Positions 42,509-49,759 of a DNA stretch of 64,000 nt are shown piece after piece (position 1 is the first letter of the stretch; every line of letters begins with the position of its first letter). Under the pieces are notes generated by a model, which saw nothing but the letters and a program-made list of their open reading frames with translations, was not told where the DNA came from and made no database searches. Origin of the DNA: Youxingia wuxianensis (GTDB lineage Bacteria > Bacillota > Clostridia > Oscillospirales > Ruminococcaceae); contig NZ_JACRTD010000008.1 of the NCBI RefSeq assembly GCF_014385085.1, positions 88,517 through 152,516 on the forward strand, read 5' to 3'. A program made the translations under genes and the position numbers.

Positions 42509-44050
42509 GTGGCAGATATGAAGCAAATCCACGAATTTGCCGTCAAGTGGTTTGACAAATTCAGAAACAAGAAAATCAACTACCTCGAACTGGTAGATCA
42601 CTATATGGCCGATGACTGCGAGGCTCTTGGCTTCGTAATGGACTGCGGTCATGCCTTTACTGAGAAGTACGGTGATGCTGCAAGCAACAGCGAGGCTTTG
42701 GAGCGTATCATCGGTCAGGTGACCGACATTCCGTTGCTCGGCTCGGCGATTTATTCTCGGTGGCGCTATTTCAATCATTGGGCATATTCCGGCGAGGAAA
42801 TCCTGGAAACGCAGAACCGTGCGTGGTTTACGATAGCATTGTCCCGTCTGGGGGAACTGGCCGAATGTCAGTTAAAGCGATTCGACGGCACTCCGCAGAA
42901 GGTGCGCATCGTTTCCAATAACATCTGCTATGGCCCGCCGCCTGAACCAGATGACGAGGTCGAACAGCATATCACCATCAACGCCGATGGGCGCGTGTGG
43001 TTCTCGGCATACAACTTTGGCTCTGGCTTTGACGGACACGAAAAATCCAGAAGCAAGATTTATAAAATTGATAAAGATACCGCTGCCAGGGTGCTGAACA
43101 GCATCGCACAATATTTCAGCATCGAGTACATCGAGGTTTTCGCTACCGACATTGGCGAATGGGAGATGGAAATCACCAACACCGATGGCGAGGTTTATAA
43201 GTACCGTGGTTCGCTGATTGCGGACTTTGAGGTGGACGGCGTTGACCTGTCGGATATGGTGCGTGAGGCGCTCGAAATGGATGACCTCTATGTATTTGAC
43301 GGCAATAACAAGCTGGACAGAGTTGACCGTGTCACCATTGATTATCGCCGAATCACCAAGATTAAGCCAAAGCAACCGATCTCCGAAACAGCCGAATATA
43401 TGACCTGGGATTACACCGAGAGGTTGGTGCTTGATCGTGAAAGCGAAACCTTGGAGCATATTCAGAACATCGGTAGTGGATGCGTAGTGTCCAGAAAATA
43501 CTATGTCCAGGGCGGTGTTGAGGGGCTCCTTGATGACATTGATGCCTATGACCTGTTCGGTGAGATCGAAGGCAACCCCGATGATGTGGTTAGCAACCCG
43601 TTTGAAACAAAGGATTACACTATCACCGTGGACTTTACGAAAGGACCACAGCGTGTTATCCAGGGAACATACGATAAGAAGGCTCTTCCAGAGTTCTGGG
43701 GCGATTTTGCCGACTCCGTATGGCAGTTTATGCGTTTCTACGGAATGGGTGAAATACTCGATCCTGCGGTCTACGAGAAGGTCAAGCGCCGCAGAACCGA
43801 TTACATTTACTGTAGCGTGGAATTTGACGAGGGCTACAAAAGCTATTACTACATTGCTGATGAGGACAATATTTCCGTTGGCGATTATGTGATTGTACCC
43901 GTTGGCAAGGATAACCACCACTCCGCAGCGGAAGTTGTGAAGGTGGAGTATTTTGCAGAGGAGGATGTCCCTCTGCCGCTTGACCGCACAAAGCATATCA
44001 TCCACAAATGTACGGACAACGATTTCGACCCGCCGGAGGTGACAGACTGA
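42509..44050 (+). CDS. Unknown 513 aa protein with C-terminal barrel domain
   Basis: 513 aa, GTG start at 42509 behind GGGAGGTGAACC. N-terminal helical domain (MKQIHEFAVKWFDKFRNKKINYLELVDHYM...), a middle part with repeated beta patterns (WEMEITNTDGEVYKYRGSL, LDDLYVFDG-type), and a C-terminal ~60-residue stretch YYYIADEDNISVGDYVIVPVGKDNHHSAAEVVKVEY, which looks like a KOW/PriA-like barrel found in many Clostridia proteins. No catalytic residues are evident. It lies in the defence operon after the metalloprotease; its stop overlaps the next ATG. Could be a sensor or effector; unassigned. Confidence 0.6.
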   Translation: MADMKQIHEFAVKWFDKFRNKKINYLELVDHYMADDCEALGFVMDCGHAFTEKYGDAASNSEALERIIGQVTDIPLLGSAIYSRWRYFNHWAYSGEEILETQNRAWFTIALSRLGELAECQLKRFDGTPQKVRIVSNNICYGPPPEPDDEVEQHITINADGRVWFSAYNFGSGFDGHEKSRSKIYKIDKDTAARVLNSIAQYFSIEYIEVFATDIGEWEMEITNTDGEVYKYRGSLIADFEVDGVDLSDMVREALEMDDLYVFDGNNKLDRVDRVTIDYRRITKIKPKQPISETAEYMTWDYTERLVLDRESETLEHIQNIGSGCVVSRKYYVQGGVEGLLDDIDAYDLFGEIEGNPDDVVSNPFETKDYTITVDFTKGPQRVIQGTYDKKALPEFWGDFADSVWQFMRFYGMGEILDPAVYEKVKRRRTDYIYCSVEFDEGYKSYYYIADEDNISVGDYVIVPVGKDNHHSAAEVVKVEYFAEEDVPLPLDRTKHIIHKCTDNDFDPPEVTD

Positions 44051-44592
44051 TGCGTTGGGATAAAGCTGATATTCCACACAAGGGCTGGCAATATGTTGGT
44101 ATGGAGGATTTGGGAGAGGATGTTTATCCCGGTGATCCAATTCCGTATGAACAATGCGAGATGTGCGGCAAAGAGAAAATCCGATATGTCCATTTATTGA
44201 AGCACCCTAATTATGACGGGGAAATACGGGTCGGCTGTGACTGTGCCTCGAAAATGCTCTGTGATTATGTGACGCCACAGGATCGAGAACGGAATCTAAA
44301 GAACCGTGTTAACCGTAGAAAAAACTTCATGAAGCAAGAGTGGTATCGCAAACCCGAAACTGGCAACTACACGCTGCGTTATAAAGGCGACTATATCACC
44401 ATTATGAAGAGCAAGTTTGGGCCGGGATGGGGTATCATTTATAAAGGACAACAGCAATGGGAGTACCACGGAAGGAAAATCACCGACTTCGATACTGCAA
44501 GAACCGTTGCTTTTAATCTGTTCGATGACCTTCATGAATCCCGCCATCAAGAGCAGCCATATTGGGATGGTGACAGATGGATATATGTCTAA
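44050..44592 (+). CDS. Unknown 180 aa protein with zinc-binding motif
   Basis: 180 aa from ATG 44050 (TGATG overlap with the upstream stop). CEMCGKEKIRYVHLLKHPNY and IRVGCDCASKM form a Cys4-type zinc site (CxxC ... CxC). The rest is basic (ERNLKNRVNRRKNFMKQEW) with beta pieces (TGNYTLRYKGDYITIMKS), suggesting nucleic-acid contact. Last gene of the plus-strand operon, followed by the terminator. No named family recognised. Translational coupling suggests it works with the 513 aa protein. Confidence 0.6.
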   Translation: MRWDKADIPHKGWQYVGMEDLGEDVYPGDPIPYEQCEMCGKEKIRYVHLLKHPNYDGEIRVGCDCASKMLCDYVTPQDRERNLKNRVNRRKNFMKQEWYRKPETGNYTLRYKGDYITIMKSKFGPGWGIIYKGQQQWEYHGRKITDFDTARTVAFNLFDDLHESRHQEQPYWDGDRWIYV

Positions 44593-44598
44593 CAACAA

Positions 44599-44643
44599 AT
44601 GCCGGACTGACATTTTGAAGGTGTCAGTCCGGCATCTTTTATT
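44599..44643 (+). terminator. Terminator of the defence operon
   Basis: Perfect 14-bp stem ATGCCGGACTGACA (44599-44612) with TGTCAGTCCGGCAT (44622-44635), 9-base loop, then CTTTTATTTA. It stops the plus-strand operon and may also serve the converging minus-strand genes. Confidence 0.88.
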
Positions 44644-45128
44644 TATTCATCAACCTCCTCTGCACCATCCGCCACGGGATTTCCGGCAAGAGCTGCCGCA
44701 GCCGCTTCTTCCTTCTGACGCTTAACCGTCCAACCACCCTTCGGAGACGGTCTGTAAGCAGCACCCACATCGTAAACGAGCGCATCATCCTCGGCAAAAT
44801 AAATGCCGGGGATATTCCAGTTATCCTCGGCAGACCAGTTTGCCATCTTGCGGATCATATCTACCACAGCGGCGGCACTAATCTTAATCTGGTATTTCTG
44901 CTCACCCTCCGGCTTGGAGAACGGCACTGCGTTCGGCGCATCCTCCTTGCAGCCGCGGATGGCGAACTGCTTGTCCTTCGGGTTGATCAGCACCTGGATG
45001 TACGGAGCGAAGTGCAGTTCGGCAGCGGTCTGGTTGTTGAACTTCAGGACATTGCCGGTGATGGTGGCAACGGAAGCGGAACGGGTCTTGATGAGGTCGA
45101 TGACAGTGAATTTTTCCAAAATAGACAT
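44643..45128 (-). CDS. Conserved prophage protein next to the recombinase, unknown (161 aa)
   Basis: 161 aa. Begins SILEKFTVIDLIKTRSASVATITGN, has FAPYIQVLINPKDKQFAIRGCKEDAPNAVPFSKP and an alanine-rich tail (EEAAAAALAGNPVADGAEEVDE). Similar proteins follow short serine recombinases in Clostridia prophages. It lies 6 bp behind the recombinase stop, so it is in its operon. An accessory (directionality) factor is possible, but no domain proves it. Confidence 0.6.
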   Translation of the reverse strand: MSILEKFTVIDLIKTRSASVATITGNVLKFNNQTAAELHFAPYIQVLINPKDKQFAIRGCKEDAPNAVPFSKPEGEQKYQIKISAAAVVDMIRKMANWSAEDNWNIPGIYFAEDDALVYDVGAAYRPSPKGGWTVKRQKEEAAAAALAGNPVADGAEEVDE

Positions 45129-45134
45129 AGTAGG

Positions 45135-46337
45135 TTACTTCTTTTCAATCATAAAATTTTCGTCCTCCAACACAGGTGAAGTGACGATTTCGGTCGGTAG
45201 GGACAGCTTTTCCATAATGCTGTCCACATCTTCTGGTTCCCATTTGGGGTCGGCAATGATGAAGCCCGCCAGGGGGCCTTTGACCACAATCCGTGGTTTG
45301 CACTTCCTGGTTTGCCTTCTGGTATATCGCCGTTCTTTGCGGATTTGCTGTACCAACAGCCAGTCGCTCTTTTCAATGATGGGTTCGTGATGACCCTCAA
45401 TGAAATACTGCGTTTCCAGTCCGTTGTTTTTGACGCTCTTGTGTGTAAAGAAATCTACCGTTACTGTTTTTTGACACAGGGCATCACCGCAATACTTCTC
45501 GTTGCGGAGAATGCCGAGGACGCTGCCGGAACTCCATGTCGATAGACCCTTTACAGTCAGAATGCCGCTCTTTGTCAGCAAGTCTGCAATCTGGGTGGAG
45601 GAATAGCCCTCCAGATAAAGACTGTAGATGGTTCGTACCACATCGGCTTCGTCCTCATCAATCTCCCAATCATGGCCTTTGTAGCCGAGGAGAGACCAGT
45701 TAGGGTAAATGCCCAAGCCCTGGGCTCGGCGGCGTTTGAATGACCATTTCAGGCTGTTGGACTTCTGCTCGGATTCGCTCTGGGCTACAAGGCTCAATAC
45801 GGTGATGACCATATCGCTGCTCCGATCCAGAGTGTTCAGCTTTTCCGTTTCAAAGTACACGCCCACAGGAGGGTCGAGTTTGCGGAGCATAAAGATGTAG
45901 TTCAGACTGTCCAGGACATTACGGGCAAAACGGCTGACCTGCTTGGTGATAATCAGATCGATTTCACCGGCCTTGCATTTCTCTATCATTTCAAGAAAAT
46001 GCTCACGATGCAGAACCGAAGTGCCGGAAATGCCCTCGTCCGCAAAGATGCCTGCAAACTCCCACTCTGGATTCTCTTGAATCATTTTCGTGTAGTTCTG
46101 CACCTGCAACTCATAACTGCTTGCCTGGTTGTCCTCTTCGGTACTTACACGGCAATAGGCGCAGACGCGGAGTTTTTTCTTTTCCGCATCTGTGACCAGA
46201 TCCTTTTTTGCCGGTATTATCTGCACCTCCTTCTGAGGATCGTTAGCATACGCCTCACGAATCGCATCTTTGGTAGACTGCCTTTTCTCATCACTACGCC
46301 CACGCGGTCGAAGTGGTTGTTTCTTGGTTATTTTCAT
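45135..46337 (-). CDS. Serine recombinase, likely prophage integrase (short form)
   Basis: 400 aa. Resolvase domain: CAYCRVSTEEDNQASSYELQ with catalytic Ser65, FADEGISGTSVLHREHF, IITKQVSRFARNVLDSL. Recombinase domain: GYKGHDWEIDEDEADVVRTIYSLYLEGYSSTQIADLL and ILRNEKYCGDALCQKT. The zinc-ribbon CxxC pair and long coiled coil usual at the end of large serine integrases are absent; the end (GPLAGFIIADPKW...) differs. It may be a shorter type that works with a partner. It marks the right end of the prophage. Attachment sites were not identified. Confidence 0.85.
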   Translation of the reverse strand: MKITKKQPLRPRGRSDEKRQSTKDAIREAYANDPQKEVQIIPAKKDLVTDAEKKKLRVCAYCRVSTEEDNQASSYELQVQNYTKMIQENPEWEFAGIFADEGISGTSVLHREHFLEMIEKCKAGEIDLIITKQVSRFARNVLDSLNYIFMLRKLDPPVGVYFETEKLNTLDRSSDMVITVLSLVAQSESEQKSNSLKWSFKRRRAQGLGIYPNWSLLGYKGHDWEIDEDEADVVRTIYSLYLEGYSSTQIADLLTKSGILTVKGLSTWSSGSVLGILRNEKYCGDALCQKTVTVDFFTHKSVKNNGLETQYFIEGHHEPIIEKSDWLLVQQIRKERRYTRRQTRKCKPRIVVKGPLAGFIIADPKWEPEDVDSIMEKLSLPTEIVTSPVLEDENFMIEKK

Positions 46338-46420
46338 ACGGGTTCACCTCCTCCCGCTGCAGAATTGTAACTGTGGCAAGAAATCCACAGGCTACGGCAG
46401 CACGGAGCCGGCGCCCTTTA

Positions 46421-46426
46421 ATTATA
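46421..46426 (-). promoter_or_regulatory. -10 box upstream of recombinase
   Basis: TATAAT on the minus strand followed by TAAAG, the same text as the early phage promoter at 33682-33687. The -35 region is weak (GCTCAA at 17 bases). It lies about 90 bp before the recombinase start. Confidence 0.5.
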
Positions 46427-46483
46427 GTGCAAAAGCATCATATTTGAGCGATATTTGCATTTCAGTCCGTATGTATTCTGGGC

Positions 46484-46508
46484 AAAAAATAAGAAGCCCG
46501 AAGGCTTC
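46484..46508 (-). terminator. Terminator of the XRE regulator gene
   Basis: Minus-strand hairpin GAAGCC-TTCG-GGCTTC with the stable TTCG tetraloop, followed by TTATTTTTT. It directly follows the stop of the regulator gene. Confidence 0.8.
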
Positions 46509-46511
46509 CTA

Positions 46512-46826
46512 CTATTCGTTGTCATGGCTCATGGCTTTGAGCATTTGGATGGCTGCGGATTTCTGGCTCGGTGTAAGGCAGACCCAACAGTCAAACAGTT
46601 CCTTCATATCCGGGGTCAGTTCGACCATGTCGGTATCGGCGAAGAACTGTGACATAGTGATGCCGAATCCTCTGCATATCGTCTCAAGGGTCGCAACGGA
46701 AGGGACTGTATTTCTTCTGAAGATGTTTCCGATAGTGGACTGTGCCAAACCGCACTCTTTTGAAAGTTTGTACTCCGTCCATCCGCGTTCCCGCAATAAC
46801 TGCTGGAGACGAGCGTGCGTATCCAT
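46512..46826 (-). CDS. XRE-family transcriptional regulator
   Basis: 104 aa. Residues 5-62 (LQQLLRERGWTEYKLSKECGLAQSTIGNIFRRNTVPSVATLETICRGFGITMSQFF) are a complete HTH_3 domain; a short helical tail (TPSQKSAAIQMLKAMSH) may dimerise. ATG 46826 behind AAAGGTGGTGATG. It is divergent from the SLOG gene, and its own promoter lies in the shared 128 bp gap, so it may control both. It is just outside the recombinase, so it could be the prophage repressor or a host gene. Confidence 0.85.
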   Translation of the reverse strand: MDTHARLQQLLRERGWTEYKLSKECGLAQSTIGNIFRRNTVPSVATLETICRGFGITMSQFFADTDMVELTPDMKELFDCWVCLTPSQKSAAIQMLKAMSHDNE

Positions 46827-46887
46827 AGCATCACCACCTTTCTCATATCTATTTTACTTCCAAGGTGAGAGATAAAATACATACGAG

Positions 46888-46916
46888 TTGAAACGAAAAT
46901 AGGTATGTAGTATGAT
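46888..46916 (+). promoter_or_regulatory. Promoter of the SLOG/DUF1273 gene
   Basis: -35 TTGAAA (46888-46893), 17-base spacer, -10 TATGAT (46911-46916). ACATAC/GTATGT half-sites (from 46880 and ~46903) flank the -35 box and could be the binding site of the divergent XRE regulator. Confidence 0.7.
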
Positions 46917-46954
46917 GTAATGTTAGTAAGGCAGGAAGCACGGAGGGGACTTAT

Positions 46955-47443
46955 ATGACCGAAGCCGAAAAACGAATGCACCGAGTATGCTTCACGGGAC
47001 ACCGCTCGGAGAAGCTGACACGCCCGGACAGAGCTATCAAAAAGGATCTGGAAAAAGGAATCCGTCAGGCAGTTGCTGACGGACTGAATGTCTTTATTAC
47101 GGGTATGGCAAGGGGCGTAGATATCTGGGCAGCACAAATCGTGCTGATGCTTCGTGATGAGGGTTACGATGTCAAACTGATGTGTGCCTGCCCCTATGAC
47201 GGCTTCGAGCGTGGCTGGAGCCAAGAATGGCAAGGACAGTACAAAGAGATACTGGCATCCGCCGACTTCGTGAAATATGTCTGTGATGGCTACAGCCGAG
47301 CCTGCTTTCAGATCAGAAACGAATGGATGGTTAACCACGCAGCCAGGGTCATTGCAGTATTCAATGGAGAAAAGAGCGGAACTAAAAACACAATAGATTA
47401 TGCGGTGAAGGTCGGTGTACCTGTTGTCCGCATCGAGGGGTGA
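46955..47443 (+). CDS. SLOG-domain protein (DUF1273, YpsA-like)
   Basis: 162 aa. CFTGHRSEKLTRPD at the N-terminus, then FITGMARGVDIWAAQIVL and ANKVKYVCDGYSRACFQIRNEWMVNHAARVIAVFNGEKSGTKNTIDYA-like segments (YSRACFQIRNEWMV, AVFNG) match the DUF1273/SLOG fold, a Rossmann-like nucleotide-binding protein. Relatives are YpsA and SLOG proteins in conflict systems that sense nucleotide signals. It forms a two-gene unit with the next reading frame (4 bp apart) and has a good promoter. Confidence 0.85.
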   Translation: MTEAEKRMHRVCFTGHRSEKLTRPDRAIKKDLEKGIRQAVADGLNVFITGMARGVDIWAAQIVLMLRDEGYDVKLMCACPYDGFERGWSQEWQGQYKEILASADFVKYVCDGYSRACFQIRNEWMVNHAARVIAVFNGEKSGTKNTIDYAVKVGVPVVRIEG

Positions 47444-47447
47444 GCAT

Positions 47448-47882
47448 ATGAGTGTAGAAATCATTTATGAAAAGAAATATCCTCGCATCGATTCGATGGA
47501 GGAAATGAAACAGATAGAAATGGAGATGGCGGACGAGCCAGAAGAACCGACTCCTTCTTTTGATGAGATAATGCAGAAAATACAGGAAAACACCACTTAT
47601 GTCCTTATGCCTGAACGCATCAAGGCCAGTGAGGATTTTATCCGGGCGGCTATAGAGGTTTCTGAACTGTACGAACTGGACACCAAAATTGAGCGTCACT
47701 TTGACAATATCAGCGTGGACTATTCCTTTAACTGCTGTGGTGGCCTGCGGGATATTAACAGAGTTATCGGAATGGCTGACCAGTCCTCTTTCTTTAAGGA
47801 CATCTTCGGTTGGGACATTACGATCTCTTTGGACTTCTTTACTCATGCCGTGGTTCGGAACGGCAGAGTCGTTGCTCCGTAA
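47448..47882 (+). CDS. Unknown protein linked to the SLOG gene (144 aa)
   Basis: 144 aa from ATG 47448 (GAGGGGTGAGC ahead). It has an acidic N-terminus (MEEMKQIEMEMADEPEEPTPSF), a helical core (ASEDFIRAAIEVSELYELDTKIERHF) and YSFNCCGGLRDINRVIGMADQSSFFKDIFGWDITISLDFF, which looks like a globular alpha-beta domain. No known family. The short spacing to the SLOG gene argues for a functional pair. Confidence 0.6.
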   Translation: MSVEIIYEKKYPRIDSMEEMKQIEMEMADEPEEPTPSFDEIMQKIQENTTYVLMPERIKASEDFIRAAIEVSELYELDTKIERHFDNISVDYSFNCCGGLRDINRVIGMADQSSFFKDIFGWDITISLDFFTHAVVRNGRVVAP

Positions 47883-47992
47883 AAATGAGCGTTGCACCTT
47901 TTAACGAAAGGCACACCTTTTAACGATTTATCCGAGGGGTGTGCATTTCGTATCAGAATTGGTCTCTACTTTCATAAAAGCAAAACAGTATA

Positions 47993-48021
47993 GATGCCGT
48001 AGGCCAGAAGCCTACGGCATC
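47993..48021 (+). terminator. Hairpin with 12-bp perfect stem (terminator-like)
   Basis: GATGCCGTAGGC (47993-48004), loop CAGAA, GCCTACGGCATC (48010-48021). The T-run is weak and late (CTTTTTC about 15 bases on). It probably ends the SLOG transcript but could be a different structural RNA. Confidence 0.55.
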
Positions 48022-48091
48022 AACTGTTTCCGGGCTTTTTCCCCTCGAAAATTCACCGATGATTCCATAGATGCCAACCACTGTTTCCCCC

Positions 48092-48125
48092 TAACTGGTG
48101 GGACTCGAACCCCCATCTGCTCAGA
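48092..48125 (-). other. tRNA T-arm-like fragment
   Basis: On the minus strand GGGGGTTCGAGTCCCACCAG resembles the T-arm and start of the acceptor end of a tRNA (TTCGAGT loop), but the T-stem has a mismatch and no cloverleaf can be closed around it. Fragments of this type are left when elements integrate into tRNA genes. Evidence is weak. Confidence 0.3.
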
Positions 48126-48318
48126 GGTTGGCAAAATCAAAACCATGTGGTGCCCTTTTTGAAGCAGCATTTTTCAAAAAGGGCGCTATTTTTCTGCCAG
48201 TAGAATACACAAAGTTTGGGGCGTCAATTTGTTGGTCGTGATGGGCCAATCGATTGGCGCCCTTTTTCATTTTCAGACCATTTCAAAAAGGGCGCTAAGA
48301 TTCAGGAGGTAAAACAAG

Positions 48319-48993
48319 ATGGATAGACAACAATTTTTCCGAGAACTTTGCACGGTGCTTGGCCGAGAAGGCTTCACCACACAGCCGGAGCAGGATGACC
48401 TCCTCCCGGTGGAATGGGACGGCCGTCCTCTCTGCCGAATCACCGAGGGTGGAGGGGTTCGCTACTGGCAGGAGGATGTGGCCACTCCGGAACGGGACCA
48501 GGCCTGTGAGCGGGCCACCAATCTGGCCTGCATGGTGCAGGAGTACATGACCTTGATGGAGCAGGCTCCCCCGCTGAAGGCTCAGGGGCTGTCGGGAGAT
48601 TTCAGGGTGCTGGCTGATTTCAACGGAACGGTTCTGGCCGGACATCCGACCCAATATGGTGTCCACTTTGTTACCTGGGACTGGAACTTTGACCGCACAG
48701 GTCTTAACTACGGACGCTACTTTCAGGAAAACTATTCGGGCGCCAAGCAGGACTTCGCCACCCGGTCCGGTCTCATCTCGAAACAGCAGGTATTCAATGA
48801 GGCACAGCTTACTGAAATTTACCGCTGCTGTGCTGATACCCTGGACGCCGGATTCGATTTGACCTATGACCAGGAACAATGCATCAAAGGCGTTCAGGAA
48901 CAGATCCTGAGCGGAATGCCCAATATCCTGGATCACATCAATGAGCAAGAGCAACACTCTACGGATTCTCAAAGCCAGGAGCTGACAATGTAA
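48319..48993 (+). CDS. ICE accessory protein, unknown (224 aa)
   Basis: 224 aa, ATG behind CAGGAGGTAAAAC. RQQFFRELCTVLGREGFTT at the start, then a globular part with VRYWQEDV, HFVTWDWNFDRTGLNYGRYF and ENYSGAKQDFATRSGLI. Not recognised as a named domain; similar proteins lead accessory operons of Clostridia ICEs. Its tail ends SQELTM, one of many Met-ending tails here. A strong terminator follows, so it is a single-gene unit. Confidence 0.6.
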   Translation: MDRQQFFRELCTVLGREGFTTQPEQDDLLPVEWDGRPLCRITEGGGVRYWQEDVATPERDQACERATNLACMVQEYMTLMEQAPPLKAQGLSGDFRVLADFNGTVLAGHPTQYGVHFVTWDWNFDRTGLNYGRYFQENYSGAKQDFATRSGLISKQQVFNEAQLTEIYRCCADTLDAGFDLTYDQEQCIKGVQEQILSGMPNILDHINEQEQHSTDSQSQELTM

Positions 48994-49000
48994 TACACCG

Positions 49001-49040
49001 AGCGCTGGAGTTTTAGAAGCAAGACTCCGGCGCTTTTTTT
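49001..49040 (+). terminator. Terminator after the 224 aa gene
   Basis: 14-bp stem (one G-U) AGCGCTGGAGTTTT (49001-49014) with AAGACTCCGGCGCT (49021-49034), then TTTTTTAT. Confidence 0.85.
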
Positions 49041-49066
49041 ATTTCACCGAAAGGAGATCACTACCC

Positions 49067-49756
49067 ATGACGCGCCACTTTATGAGAGATACCCCCTTGT
49101 ACCAGATGGAGCAGATGATGATGACCCCGCCTTATTTTAAGCCAAGAGGCCACAGCCTGCGCCGCTCCGGATTCCGGTATCAGGCCAAGGATGTGGACTG
49201 TGAATACTGCATGAATTACTCTCGCAGGAACCTCTGCCCTCTGGACCAGTGCATTTGTCTGGAGGAACGGATTGAAACCGGGGCTCTCAGCCTTGAGGAA
49301 TTGCTCCGGGACTGTCTCAACAGTAAGCCGAAGATGAGTCTGTGGAGGCGACTGGCACAGCTTCTGTACCAGCAGTCTCTGCAGTTCTTTCGTACTGACG
49401 AACACCGCAGACGATGGATGCACTGGCGAACACGCTACCACCGATTGTCGCAACGCAACCAGGCAGCGCTGTTTCTCCTGACAGCCTACGATGATATCTG
49501 GCGCAGGGTAATCTGGAAAGTTGAAGATAATGGCTTCGATTTTGACTCCGTCCGGCTCGCCGGCATCCAGCCGGAGCTTTACAGCGTTTATCAGGCAGCG
49601 AAGGCTATTTCCATCGGCAGCCAAAACATTACCATTGCTGATCTCGCATCCCGTGAACTGGTCACAGATGAGGCGTTCCAACTGATTATCTGCGCTCTGC
49701 TTCTGGCCAAGTACGGTAATGCGATTTCAAATTTAGAAAGAAAGGGTGATTCCTAA
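49067..49756 (+). CDS. Cys-rich ICE protein, unknown (229 aa)
   Basis: 229 aa, ATG behind GAAAGGAGATCAC. Near residue 44: DCEYCMNYSRRNLCPLDQCICLEERI, a cluster of four to five cysteines likely to bind zinc. The remainder is helical with many aromatic and basic residues (RRWMHWRTRYHRLSQRNQAALFLLTAYDDIW), suggesting nucleic-acid binding. First gene of the ArdA operon. No family name comes to mind. Confidence 0.6.
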   Translation: MTRHFMRDTPLYQMEQMMMTPPYFKPRGHSLRRSGFRYQAKDVDCEYCMNYSRRNLCPLDQCICLEERIETGALSLEELLRDCLNSKPKMSLWRRLAQLLYQQSLQFFRTDEHRRRWMHWRTRYHRLSQRNQAALFLLTAYDDIWRRVIWKVEDNGFDFDSVRLAGIQPELYSVYQAAKAISIGSQNITIADLASRELVTDEAFQLIICALLLAKYGNAISNLERKGDS

Positions 49757-49759
49757 AGC

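Larger units (their letters stand above)
47893..48300 (+). other. Repeat-rich junction between SLOG unit and ICE genes
   Basis: About 410 bp without a supported gene. Contents: direct repeat CACCTTTTAACGA (47896 and ~47913), a strong hairpin at 47993-48021, a tRNA T-arm-like sequence near 48093-48120, repeats of TTCAAAAAGGGCGCTA (near 48172 and 48282), and a 14-bp palindrome GCCAATCGATTGGC (48245-48258). The mix suggests an element end or several insertion scars. Confidence 0.5.

Noticed and set aside
48092-48125. A functional tRNA gene
   Set aside because: Only a T-arm-like piece is present; D-arm, anticodon arm and a pairing acceptor stem cannot be drawn.
47893-48300. Possible CRISPR array from the short repeats
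   Set aside because: Repeats are too few, of different kinds and unevenly spaced, with no cas genes in the window.
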